Origin: Aliihoeflea sp052435735
GTDB taxonomy: Bacteria > Pseudomonadota > Alphaproteobacteria > Rhizobiales > Rhizobiaceae
DNA: 64,000 bases
Reading direction: 5' to 3'
NCBI GenBank assembly: GCA_052435735.1
Contig: JBQVNB010000008.1
Location: 103,606 to 167,605 of the forward strand
Shown here: positions 9,151-17,317 of the stretch, piece by piece
How positions within the stretch are numbered: position 1 is the stretch's first letter
Layout of the letters: every line of letters begins with the position of its first letter
Notes under the pieces: model-generated
Databases searched by the model: none
What the model saw: the letters and a program-made list of their open reading frames with translations, nothing else
Told to the model about the DNA's origin: nothing
Program-made: the position numbers and the translations under genes

Positions 9151-10407
9151 CTACTCGGCCGGCGCCGCCGGAGTGATGACTGTGCGCGCCAGCGCCGGCT
9201 CCGGATAGCGGCTCCACAGGAACCACGACAGGATCGCGAAGAAGCCCATCGCCGGGATGACGGTCGAGATGCCGATGACCGGATCGCCGACGAGCGCCGC
9301 GACCATGCCGCCCACGAGCCCGCCGCCCATCTGGATGAAACCGCTCATCGAGGCGGCCGCGCCCGCCATGTGCGGGAACGGCGCCAGCGAGGCCGTCGAC
9401 ATGGCCGGCATGACGAAGGCGATGCCGAACGCATAGACGCCGACCGGCGCCATGACGAGCAGGAAGCTCGGCTCGAAGGCGTGCATCCCGATTGCGAGCA
9501 GAAGGCTGCCGGCGGCGATGAACCACAGCCCCGGCTTGACGAGCTGGTAGGCGCTGCGCGTCCCCATCAGCCGGCGCATGACGACAGCGCCGATGAAGAA
9601 GGCGCCAGACTGCATCAGCATGCCGAGGCCGAACTGGGTCGGCGTCAGCCCGACGCGGTCCATCAGCACGAAGGGCAGGATGGTGGCGAGCGTGTAGAGC
9701 GCGCCGACGGAGCCGCCCATGACGAGGCTCGACCACATGAAGTAGCCGCTGGTCGACAGCGAACGGTACGAGCGCATGAGCGCCCGCGGCCTGACGCGCG
9801 AGGGATCGCGCACCACCGTCTCCGTCATCGCGAACTTGACGACGAGAATGATGGTGACGCCGAAGGCCAGCATGAAGGCGAAGATCGCGTGCCAGCCGAA
9901 CAGCTCCATCGTGATCCCGCCGAGCGTCGGCGAGAAGGCAGGCCCGATGCCGAGGATCATGCCGATGAGGTTCATGATCCGCGCGGAACGCTCGTTGGTG
10001 AAGAGATCGCGCACGATGGCGCGCGAGATGGCGACGCCGGCGGCCGCGCCGACGCCCTGCGCGAAACGCGCGGCGATGAGCAGTTCGATGGTCGGGGCAA
10101 GGATCGCGGCGACGGTGGCGGCGAGATAGATGCCCATGAAGGCGATGGTGATCGGCTTGCGGCCATAGCCGTCCGACAGCGGCCCGCAGACGAGCTGCGC
10201 GAAGGCGAAGCCGGCGAAGTAAAGCGACAGCGTCATCTTCACCGCCGCATCCGTCGTCCCGAACGCGCGCACGATCTCGGGCATGGCGGGGGTGAACAGC
10301 GCCATCGAAATCGGGCCGATGGCGACGAGCATCGCGCCGATGATGGAGACGCGCAATTCGCTCATGACGGGCTGAGGAGCGACCGGCTGGGCTGGCTGCA
10401 TGTTCAT
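9151..10407 (-). CDS. MFS drug-resistance transporter (Bcr/CflA type)
   Basis: Inner-membrane drug:H+ antiporter of the 12-TM DHA1 group, about 418 residues. The first helix reads IGPISMALFTPAMPEIVRAFG, typical of Bcr/CflA proteins. The conserved loop 2-3 motif appears as GPLSDGYGRKP, and the RFAQGVGAAAG stretch in TM4 fits proton-antiport transporters. Start ATG 10407 overlaps the MarR-gene stop (ATGA), so the pair is one operon. A second in-frame ATG at 10401 is possible. Substrates are unknown; regulation by the adjacent MarR protein is inferred. Confidence 0.9.
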   Translation of the reverse strand: MNMQPAQPVAPQPVMSELRVSIIGAMLVAIGPISMALFTPAMPEIVRAFGTTDAAVKMTLSLYFAGFAFAQLVCGPLSDGYGRKPITIAFMGIYLAATVAAILAPTIELLIAARFAQGVGAAAGVAISRAIVRDLFTNERSARIMNLIGMILGIGPAFSPTLGGITMELFGWHAIFAFMLAFGVTIILVVKFAMTETVVRDPSRVRPRALMRSYRSLSTSGYFMWSSLVMGGSVGALYTLATILPFVLMDRVGLTPTQFGLGMLMQSGAFFIGAVVMRRLMGTRSAYQLVKPGLWFIAAGSLLLAIGMHAFEPSFLLVMAPVGVYAFGIAFVMPAMSTASLAPFPHMAGAAASMSGFIQMGGGLVGGMVAALVGDPVIGISTVIPAMGFFAILSWFLWSRYPEPALARTVITPAAPAE

Positions 10408-10871
10408 GCCGCCGAACTCCGCGCTTCGATGCGGGCGTCCGAAAGGTTGCAGCGAACCGTCTTCAGCACCTTGAGCATCACCGCCCATTCCCCCGGATCG
10501 ACCGAATGCGCTGCCTGCCGGCGCGCCTCGTCCGCGAAGACCTTGACCTGGTCGAGCACGGCGTCCGCCGCGTCGGTCAGCGCGATCAGCTTGGCGCGCC
10601 GGTCGGACGGATCGGGCAACCGCTCGATCAGCCCGCGCGCTTCCAGCCGGTCGACATAGGAAGAGACGGTCATCGCCTCGACACCGATGCGCTCCGCGAG
10701 GACGGACTGGCGAACCGTTCCGGCGCGCGCGGCCTGCGCGAGGAGGCGCACCTCGCCGGGCGTCAGCTCCATGCCGGAGCCGGCGATGCGACGGTCCATC
10801 TCGGCGCGCAGCATGCGCGCGAGGTCCGTCACCAGGAAACCGAAGGATTCGGGGTCGATCTGTCTGAGCAT
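10404..10871 (-). CDS. MarR family transcriptional regulator
   Basis: Winged-helix repressor of 155 residues with the standard MarR layout: N-terminal dimerisation helix, helix-turn-helix (LTPGEVRLLAQAARAG; RIGVEAMTVSSYVDRLEARG) and wing (RLPDPSDRRAKLIALT). It precedes and overlaps the MFS transporter gene by four bases. MarR proteins of this arrangement usually repress their own operon and respond to a toxic ligand. A strong dyad lies directly over its start codon at 10870-10910, consistent with autoregulation. Confidence 0.93.
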   Translation of the reverse strand: MLRQIDPESFGFLVTDLARMLRAEMDRRIAGSGMELTPGEVRLLAQAARAGTVRQSVLAERIGVEAMTVSSYVDRLEARGLIERLPDPSDRRAKLIALTDAADAVLDQVKVFADEARRQAAHSVDPGEWAVMLKVLKTVRCNLSDARIEARSSAA

Positions 10872-10910
10872 ATGCTAAGTAAACCTTATTATCTGGTCTA
10901 CTTAGTATTT
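10870..10910. promoter_or_regulatory. candidate MarR operator (dyad)
   Basis: Two 16-base arms (10870-10885 and 10895-10910) form an imperfect inverted repeat with a 9-bp AT-rich spacer. The core of each arm is CTAAGTA / TACTTAG, perfect over 7 bp, and ACC / GGT flank the spacer symmetrically. It overlaps the marR start codon and lies between marR and the divergent M3 peptidase gene. The position is right for an autorepressor site. That the MarR protein binds it is inferred. Confidence 0.65.
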
Positions 10911-10996
10911 GTGCGCCGCAGCGTCAAGCGATGCCGGTTGCGGCGTGCGGACGAGGTGCCTAAATGTCGATGACGCCACTTCGCCCGAGGATTTTC

Positions 10997-13027
10997 ATGA
11001 CCATCGATCTTGCCCGCCACCCGCTCACACATTGGACGGGTCCGCTCGGCCTGCCCGCCTTCGAGACGATTACCGATGCCGATTTCGGACCTGTCTTCAA
11101 CGCGGCGCTGACCGTGCACCAGGCGGAAATCGACGCGATTGCGAACAATCCCGCGACGCCGACGGTCGAGAACGTGCTGGCGCCGCTGGAGCTCGCCGGC
11201 GAAGCGCTCGGCCGCGTGTCGGCGATCTTCTGGTGCAAGGCCGGTGCCGACACCAACCCGCAGATCCAGGCGATGGAACGCGAGATTTCGCCGAAGATGG
11301 CGCGGCACTTCTCCGCGATCCACATGAACGCGGCTCTGTTCGCCCGCATCGACGCGCTTTACGCCCGGCGCGACACGCTCGGCCTCGACGCCGAGACGCT
11401 GCGTGTTCTCGAAAAGACCTGGAAGCGTTTCGTCAAATCCGGCGCGAAGCTGGACGAAGTGTCGAAGACCCGGCTCGGCGCGATCAACGAGGAACTGGCC
11501 TCGCTCGGCGCCGCGTTCGGCCAGAACGTGCTTGCCGACGAGGCGGGCTGGGTGATTTTCATCGACGAAACCGACCTCGACGGCCTGCCTGACTTCGTGC
11601 GCGATGCGATGGCCGAAGCCGCCGCCTCGCGCGGTCAGGAGGGGCGCTATGCGGTGACGCTCTCACGCTCCATCTACGAACCCTTCACCACCTATTCGAC
11701 GCGCCGCGACCTGCGCGAGGACGCATGGCGCGGCTTCACCTCGCGCGGCGGGAAATCGAATGCGGACCTCGTGACCAAGACGCTGGCCCTGCGCGCCGAA
11801 AAGGCGAAGCTGCTCGGCTATGAAAGCTATGCCGCGCTGAAGCTCGACGACACGATGGCCAAGACGCCCGAAGCGGTTCTCGGCCTGCTCGAGCCGGTTT
11901 GGGAAAAGGCCCGCGCCCGCGCGGCCGAAGACCAGCGCGAACTCGAACGCCTCGCGCGCGAGGCCGGCGCAAACGAGCCCTTCGCCGCCTGGGACTGGCG
12001 CCACTATGCCGAAAAGCTGCGCGCCGAGCGCTATGCCTTCGACGAGGCGGAACTGAAGCCCTATCTCCAGCTCGACCGCATCATCGAGGCCTCCTTCGAT
12101 GTCGCGACGCGGCTCTTCGGCGTCACCTTCGAGGAGAAGACCGGCATCGCCGCCTGGCATCCGGACGTGCGGGTCTTCGAGGTGAAGAACCCGGACGGCT
12201 CGCACCGCGCGACCTTCCTCGCCGACTATTTCAACCGGCCTTCAAAGCGCTCGGGCGCGTGGATGAGCAGCCTGCAGTCGGGCTTCGACCTCGGCGACGG
12301 CCAGCCGCCGATCATCTACAATGTGATGAACTTCGCCAAGCCGTCGAAGGGCGAGCCGGCACTGCTTTCCATGGACGAGGCGCGCACGCTCTTCCACGAG
12401 TTCGGCCACGCGCTGCACGGCATGCTGACCGAAGTCACATGGCCGTCGGTTTCGGGAACGTCCGTCTCGCGCGACTTCGTCGAACTGCCCTCGCAGCTCT
12501 ACGAGCACTGGCTGACCGTGCCGGAAATCCTGAAGGCGCACGCGGTGCACTACCGCACCGGCGAGCCGCTGCCGCAGGACCTGCTCGACAAGATGCTGGC
12601 GGCGAAGAATTTCGGCCAGGGTTTCGCGACGGTGGAGTTCACCGCCTCCGCCCTGGTCGACATGGCGTATCACGCCAAGGCCGACGCACCCGCCGACCCG
12701 GTGGCGTTCGAGGCGGCAACGCTGAAGCGGCTCGACATGCCCGCCGCCATCGCCATGCGCCACCGCACGCCGCACTTCCTGCACGTCTTCTCCGGCGACG
12801 GATACTCGGCCGGCTATTATTCCTACATGTGGTCCGAAGTGCTCGACGCCGACGCCTTCGCGGCCTTCGAGGAAACCGGCGACGCGTTCAACGGGGCGAT
12901 GGCCGAAAAGCTGAAGACGCACATTTATGGGGCCGGCGGGTCGAAGGACCCGGAGGAGCTTTACCTGGCGTTCCGCGGCAAGATGCCGACGGCGGAAGCG
13001 ATGATGGCCAAGCGCGGGCTGGTGTGA
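10997..13027 (+). CDS. M3 family metallopeptidase (oligopeptidase A / Dcp-like)
   Basis: Cytosolic zinc oligopeptidase of the thimet oligopeptidase family, about 676 residues. The zinc-binding motif HEFGH is at 467-471 and the third ligand Glu lies in the following helix (RDFVELPSQLYEHW). No signal peptide is seen, so degradation of cytosolic peptides is likely. The start at 10997 follows a good Shine-Dalgarno (CGAGG at 10986-10990); an in-frame codon at 10964 would add 11 residues. The gene is divergent from the marR-MFS operon and its end abuts a family A repeat. Confidence 0.9.
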   Translation: MTIDLARHPLTHWTGPLGLPAFETITDADFGPVFNAALTVHQAEIDAIANNPATPTVENVLAPLELAGEALGRVSAIFWCKAGADTNPQIQAMEREISPKMARHFSAIHMNAALFARIDALYARRDTLGLDAETLRVLEKTWKRFVKSGAKLDEVSKTRLGAINEELASLGAAFGQNVLADEAGWVIFIDETDLDGLPDFVRDAMAEAAASRGQEGRYAVTLSRSIYEPFTTYSTRRDLREDAWRGFTSRGGKSNADLVTKTLALRAEKAKLLGYESYAALKLDDTMAKTPEAVLGLLEPVWEKARARAAEDQRELERLAREAGANEPFAAWDWRHYAEKLRAERYAFDEAELKPYLQLDRIIEASFDVATRLFGVTFEEKTGIAAWHPDVRVFEVKNPDGSHRATFLADYFNRPSKRSGAWMSSLQSGFDLGDGQPPIIYNVMNFAKPSKGEPALLSMDEARTLFHEFGHALHGMLTEVTWPSVSGTSVSRDFVELPSQLYEHWLTVPEILKAHAVHYRTGEPLPQDLLDKMLAAKNFGQGFATVEFTASALVDMAYHAKADAPADPVAFEAATLKRLDMPAAIAMRHRTPHFLHVFSGDGYSAGYYSYMWSEVLDADAFAAFEETGDAFNGAMAEKLKTHIYGAGGSKDPEELYLAFRGKMPTAEAMMAKRGLV

Positions 13028-13073
13028 GGCGGGTTCAGTGAAGCGAGCCGAAGGCTCGGAGTCTTTGTCGAGA

Positions 13074-13218
13074 ACCCCCACCCTTTATCCCTCCCCACAA
13101 GGGTGAGGGAGGGCATCCTCGCTGCGACGCGCCCATCCACTTGGAGCTTCATTGACCGGAGAATTACGACGCTGACGACCTCCCTCCCCCTTGTGGGGAG
13201 GGATAAAAGGGTGAGGGT
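13074..13218. repeat. paired inverted repeat, family A copy 1
   Basis: Left arm about 13074-13112 and right arm about 13180-13218 are inverted copies over roughly 39 bp, with a few substitutions and one indel. Each arm also contains an internal palindrome (CTCCCC ... GGGAGG around a CACAAG core). The 67-bp centre differs from that of copy 2. The element lies between the convergent M3 peptidase and lpdA genes, where it could also help terminate transcription. Confidence 0.85.
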
Positions 13219-13247
13219 CCTGACAGAAGAGCGGCGAAAGCCTCCGC

Positions 13248-14654
13248 CTACATATGGATCGGCTTGAAGAACGTCGCCAAAGCGGCTTCCTTGACCGCTT
13301 CCGACATCGTCGGATGCGCGTGGCAGGTCCGCGCGAGGTCTTCCGACGAGCCGCCGAATTCCATCAGGACCGCCGCCTCGTGGATCATCTCGCCGGCGCC
13401 GAAGCCGACGATGTGAACGCCGAGAACCCGGTCGGTGGCCTCGTCGGCCAGCACCTTCACGAAGCCGTCCGTCTGCTGCATCGCGCGCGCGCGGCCATTG
13501 GCGGAGAAGGGGAACTTGCCGGCCTTGTAGGCGATGCCGGCCTTCTTCAGCTCTTCTTCCGTCTTCCCGACGGAGGCGACTTCGGGGCTCGTGTAGACGA
13601 CGCTCGGGATCACGTCGTAGTTCACGTGACCGGCCTGACCGGCGATGATTTCGGCGACCGCCGCGCCTTCGTCCTCACCCTTGTGGGCGAGCATCGGGCC
13701 GCGAATGACGTCGCCGATGGCGTAAATGCCGGGGATCGAGGTGCAGAAATGATCGTCGACCGCGACGCGGCCGCGCTCGTCGAGCGTCACGCCGGCAGCT
13801 TCGAGGCCGAGCCCGTCGACATAGGGGCGGCGGCCGGTCGCGACCAGCACGACGTCGGCGTCGAGCGTCTCCGCATCGCCGCCCTTCACCGGCTCGAACG
13901 TGACCTTGGCGCCCTTGCCGGACTTGGCGACGCCGGTGACCTTGGCGCCGAGCTTGAAGTCGAGGCCCTGCTTGGCGAGGAGCTTCTGGAACTGCTTGGC
14001 GACCTCGCCGTCCATGCCGCCGAGGATCGTGTCGAGATATTCGACGACCGTGACCTTGGCGCCGAGGCGCGACCAGACCGAGCCGAGCTCGAGCCCGATG
14101 ACGCCGCCGCCGACGACGACGAGCGTGCCCGGCACCTTTTCCAGCGCCAGCGCGCCGGTGGACGAGACGATGACCTTCTCGTCGAACTTGACGTCGACGC
14201 CCGGAATGCCGGCGACGTCGGAGCCGGTGGCGATGACGATGTTCTTCGCCTCGATCTCCTTCTCGGTCCCGTCGTCGCCGATCACGGACAGCTTGCCCTG
14301 GCCGATCACCTTGCCGGTGCCGCGCAGCCAGTCGATCTTGTTCTTCTTGATCAGGAATTCGAGGCCCTTGACGTTGGCGTCGACGGTCGCCTGCCGGTGG
14401 CCCAGCATCTTTGCGAGGTCGAGCTTCGGCTTGCCGACATCGATGCCGAGCGCGGCGAAGGAATGGCCGGCCTCGGCAAACATTTCGGATGCGTGCAGCA
14501 GCGCCTTCGACGGAATGCAGCCGATATTGATGCAGGTGCCGCCGGGCGTGGCGCGCTTTTCGACGAGCCCGACCTTGAGCCCGAGTTGCGCCGCCTTGAT
14601 GGCGCACACATAGCCGCCCGGCCCCGCGCCGATCACCACAACATCATAGCTCAT
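13248..14654 (-). CDS. lpdA: dihydrolipoamide dehydrogenase
   Basis: E3 flavoenzyme of 468 residues that re-oxidises lipoyl groups of 2-oxo acid dehydrogenase complexes with NAD+. It has the FAD-binding GAGPGG (9-14), the redox disulfide C41/C46 (in CINIGC), the NAD-binding GGGVIGLELG and the C-terminal active-site HAHPTMSE. It closes the mdh-sucCDA-sucB block on the minus strand, so it is probably the E3 of 2-oxoglutarate dehydrogenase; sharing with other complexes is possible. The SDR gene upstream ends 24 bp before its start. Confidence 0.97.
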   Translation of the reverse strand: MSYDVVVIGAGPGGYVCAIKAAQLGLKVGLVEKRATPGGTCINIGCIPSKALLHASEMFAEAGHSFAALGIDVGKPKLDLAKMLGHRQATVDANVKGLEFLIKKNKIDWLRGTGKVIGQGKLSVIGDDGTEKEIEAKNIVIATGSDVAGIPGVDVKFDEKVIVSSTGALALEKVPGTLVVVGGGVIGLELGSVWSRLGAKVTVVEYLDTILGGMDGEVAKQFQKLLAKQGLDFKLGAKVTGVAKSGKGAKVTFEPVKGGDAETLDADVVLVATGRRPYVDGLGLEAAGVTLDERGRVAVDDHFCTSIPGIYAIGDVIRGPMLAHKGEDEGAAVAEIIAGQAGHVNYDVIPSVVYTSPEVASVGKTEEELKKAGIAYKAGKFPFSANGRARAMQQTDGFVKVLADEATDRVLGVHIVGFGAGEMIHEAAVLMEFGGSSEDLARTCHAHPTMSEAVKEAALATFFKPIHM

Positions 14655-14678
14655 TGATCCGTCCTTCCTGATGATATG

Positions 14679-15425
14679 TTAGCGCCCGCCGCCGACGTCG
14701 AGCAGCGCGCCTGTCGTGTAGGATGCCTCGTCGGACAACAGCCACAAAATGGCTTTCGCCACCTCGTCGGCCGTGCCTTCGCGCAGCATGGGGACCATGC
14801 CGCGAACGCGCGCGACACGGTCGGGCTGGCCGCCCGAGGCATGGATTTCAGTGTCGATGATGCCGGGCCGCACCGCATTGACGCGGATGCCCTCGGCCGC
14901 GACTTCGCGGGCAAGGCCGAGCGTGAACGTATCGATCGCGGCCTTGGAGGCAGCGTAGTCGACATATTCAGCGGGGCTGCCGAGCTTTGCCGCGACCGAC
15001 GAGACGTTGACGATGGCACCGCCCGCGCCGCCATGGAGCGTGGAGAGGCGCTTCACGGCTTCCCCCGCGCAGAGCATGGGCCCGACGACGTTGGTGCGCA
15101 TCATGCGCGTCAGTCGCGCCTCCTCCATCTCGTCGACGCGCGACTTGGCATCGACGACGCCCGCATTGTTGACTAGAGCACAAAGCGTGCCGCGCGCGTC
15201 GGCAGCAGTGAAGATCGTGGCGATGCCGGCCGCGGTGGAGGCGTCGGCCTGGACAGCGAAGGCGCGCCCGCCGGCGGACTCGATGTCGGCGACGACGGAG
15301 GCGGCGGCTTCGGCGTTGGAGACGTAGTTGACGAGAACGTCATAGCCCGCCGCGCCGGCAAGCCGGGCGGTTGCCGCGCCGATGCCGCGTGAGGCGCCGG
15401 TGATGATGACGATGCGGGGGGTCAT
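14679..15425 (-). CDS. SDR family oxidoreductase
   Basis: Classical short-chain dehydrogenase/reductase, 248 residues. The NAD(P)-binding motif GASRGIGA is at about 10-17, NNAG follows, and the catalytic YxxxK sits in YVDYAASKAA with a Ser upstream in VNVSS. The start is ATG 15425 with Shine-Dalgarno AGGAAG seven bases upstream; the TTG at 15431 is too close to that site. Substrate is unknown. It lies between the VOC gene and lpdA within the TCA-cycle block, 24 bp from lpdA; a functional link to 2-oxoglutarate dehydrogenase is not evident. Confidence 0.9.
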   Translation of the reverse strand: MTPRIVIITGASRGIGAATARLAGAAGYDVLVNYVSNAEAAASVVADIESAGGRAFAVQADASTAAGIATIFTAADARGTLCALVNNAGVVDAKSRVDEMEEARLTRMMRTNVVGPMLCAGEAVKRLSTLHGGAGGAIVNVSSVAAKLGSPAEYVDYAASKAAIDTFTLGLAREVAAEGIRVNAVRPGIIDTEIHASGGQPDRVARVRGMVPMLREGTADEVAKAILWLLSDEASYTTGALLDVGGGR

Positions 15426-15471
15426 GCGCAAACTTCCTGATGGCCAATCGCCGAGCGAAACACTCTACGGC

Positions 15472-15585
15472 GCCCCCCTCTGGCCTGCCGGGCCTCACCC
15501 CCGCCCATGGGGAGATCACGCGGAGTCCGCCCCGAGCCTGATCGCCCCCCCTGCGGCGGAGATGCCCGGCACGGCAGAGGGGGGC
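15472..15585. repeat. paired inverted repeat, family B copy 1
   Basis: Arms 15472-15518 and 15539-15585 are each 47 bp and align end to end without a gap when one is reverse-complemented, with several mismatches. The ends are GCCCCCCTCTG and CAGAGGGGGGC. The spacer is 20 bp. The copy lies between the VOC gene (stop at 15616) and the co-directional SDR gene. Its arm length is identical to the copy at 33524-33641. Confidence 0.88.
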
Positions 15586-15615
15586 GCGACGAAGCGCACG
15601 CGGCGACGAAGTCGC

Positions 15616-16044
15616 TCATCTCCCCCTCCCCAACGGCGCATTGAACGCCCAGACATGGCCGAACGGGTCGCGCAATTTCGCATAGCGCGCGCCCCAGAAC
15701 ACGTCGGCGGGCGCCATCACCACATCCGCCCCCGCCTCCACCGCCCGCGCGAACGCGGCGTCCACCTTTTCCGGCGTCGACAAATTGACCGAGACCGTCA
15801 TGCTGGCGCCGCCGCGCGTGTCCGGTCCCATAACGTCGCCGCCGAATTCCGGAAACTCGTCATGCAGCATGACCTCGGAGCCGAACAGCGCGAGGTTGGC
15901 GTGCAGGATGCGCGTGCCGTCCTCGGCCATCTGCTCGTAGGTCTCGACCGCTTCGAAGGCGGTCTCGTACCAGGCAACGGCCGCCTTCCCGCCCTTGACG
16001 CACAGGTGAACCTGGATCGGCGGAATGTCGGGATCGTAGGCCAT
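15616..16044 (-). CDS. VOC family protein (PhnB-like)
   Basis: A 142-residue protein of the vicinal oxygen chelate fold, closest in look to the PhnB/YdcI glyoxalase-like group: VHLCVKGGKAAVAWYETAF at the N-terminus and DPFGHVWAF near the C-terminus. The fold is clear, but the specific metal chemistry is not. The gene starts 25 bp after the sucB stop on the same strand, so it may be read through from the sucAB operon. The C-terminus (GRGR) runs up to the edge of a family B repeat. Confidence 0.82.
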   Translation of the reverse strand: MAYDPDIPPIQVHLCVKGGKAAVAWYETAFEAVETYEQMAEDGTRILHANLALFGSEVMLHDEFPEFGGDVMGPDTRGGASMTVSVNLSTPEKVDAAFARAVEAGADVVMAPADVFWGARYAKLRDPFGHVWAFNAPLGRGR

Positions 16045-16068
16045 CGCGGGAGCCTCCCAGACCTCGCC

Positions 16069-17289
16069 CTACAAGTCGAGGACGAGGCGCTCGGGGTCCT
16101 CCAGCGTCTCCTTGACGCGCACGAGGAAGGTGACGGCTTCCTTGCCGTCGACGATGCGGTGATCGTAGGAGAGCGCGAGATACATCATCGGGCGGATGAC
16201 GATCTGGCCGCCGACGACGACCGGGCGCTCCTGGATCTTGTGCATGCCGAGAATGCCCGACTGCGGCGCATTGAGGATCGGCGTCGACATCAAGGAGCCG
16301 TAGACGCCGCCATTCGAAATGGTGAACGTGCCGCCCTGCATGTCGGCCATGCCGAGCTTGCCGTCGCGCGCGGCGACGCCGAGGCGGCCGATTTCCTTCT
16401 CGATCTCGGCGATCGACATCTGGTCAGCATTGCGGACGACCGGCACGACGAGGCCCTTGTCGGTGCCGACGGCGACGCCGATATGGGCGAAGTTCTTGTA
16501 GATGATGTCGGTGCCGTCGATCTCGGCATTGACCGCCGGGATTTCCTGCAGCGCGTGCGTCACGGCCTTGGTGAAGAAGCCCATGAAGCCGAGCTTCACG
16601 CCGTGCTTCTTCTCGAACAGATCCTTGTACTTGGAACGCAAATCCATCACCGGCTTCATGTCCACCTCGTTGAAGGTGGTGAGCATGGCGGCGGTGTCCT
16701 GCGCGTCCTTGAGGCGGCGCGCGATGGTCTGGCGCAGGCGCGTCATCTTTACGCGCTCCTCGCGGGACGCGTCGTCACCGGAGGACGGCGCGCGGGCAGC
16801 CTGCGGCGCTTCGACCTTGGCGGCCGGACCTTTCGCTATGGCGTCAAGCACGTCGCCCTTGAGCACCTGACCGCGCTTGCCGGAGCCCGAAACCTGGTCG
16901 GCCGAAACGTTCTTTTCGGCCATCAGCTTGGCGGCGGACGGCGCGGCCGGCATGTCGCCCGACTTCGCCGGCGCGGCCGCCTTTTCTTCCTTGGCGGGCG
17001 CCGGAACAGGCTTTGCCTCTTCCTTCTTCGGCGCAGCGGCGGCTGCCCCCGAACCGGCGGCGATCATGCCCAAAAGCGCGCCGACCTCGACCGTCTCGCC
17101 TTCCTGGACGGTGATTTCGGACAGCGTGCCGGCGGCAGGCGCGGGCACCTCGACGGTCACCTTGTCGGTTTCCAGTTCGACGATCGGCTCGTCGGCGGCG
17201 ATCGCGTCGCCGGCCTTCTTGAACCACTTGCCGATGGTTGCCTCGGAGACGGATTCGCCCAGGGTCGGGACGCGGATTTCGGTGGCCAT
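16069..17289 (-). CDS. sucB: 2-oxoglutarate dehydrogenase E2 (dihydrolipoyl succinyltransferase)
   Basis: Core of the 2-oxoglutarate dehydrogenase complex, 406 residues. Domains in order are a single lipoyl domain with lipoyl-Lys K43 (LETDKVTVE), an Ala/Pro/Lys-rich linker, a peripheral subunit-binding domain (PSAAKLMAEKNV...GSGKRG), and the catalytic domain ending with active-site HRIVDGKEAV. It transfers succinyl groups to CoA in the cytoplasm. It starts 28 bp after the sucA stop; the two are clearly one operon. Confidence 0.97.
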   Translation of the reverse strand: MATEIRVPTLGESVSEATIGKWFKKAGDAIAADEPIVELETDKVTVEVPAPAAGTLSEITVQEGETVEVGALLGMIAAGSGAAAAAPKKEEAKPVPAPAKEEKAAAPAKSGDMPAAPSAAKLMAEKNVSADQVSGSGKRGQVLKGDVLDAIAKGPAAKVEAPQAARAPSSGDDASREERVKMTRLRQTIARRLKDAQDTAAMLTTFNEVDMKPVMDLRSKYKDLFEKKHGVKLGFMGFFTKAVTHALQEIPAVNAEIDGTDIIYKNFAHIGVAVGTDKGLVVPVVRNADQMSIAEIEKEIGRLGVAARDGKLGMADMQGGTFTISNGGVYGSLMSTPILNAPQSGILGMHKIQERPVVVGGQIVIRPMMYLALSYDHRIVDGKEAVTFLVRVKETLEDPERLVLDL

Positions 17290-17317
17290 GGTTTGGTTGC
17301 CTTGCCTTTGTTCGTTT

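Noticed and set aside
13254..14657. 467-residue frame antisense to lpdA
   Set aside because: Shadow of lpdA, which carries the disulfide, FAD and NAD motifs on the other strand.
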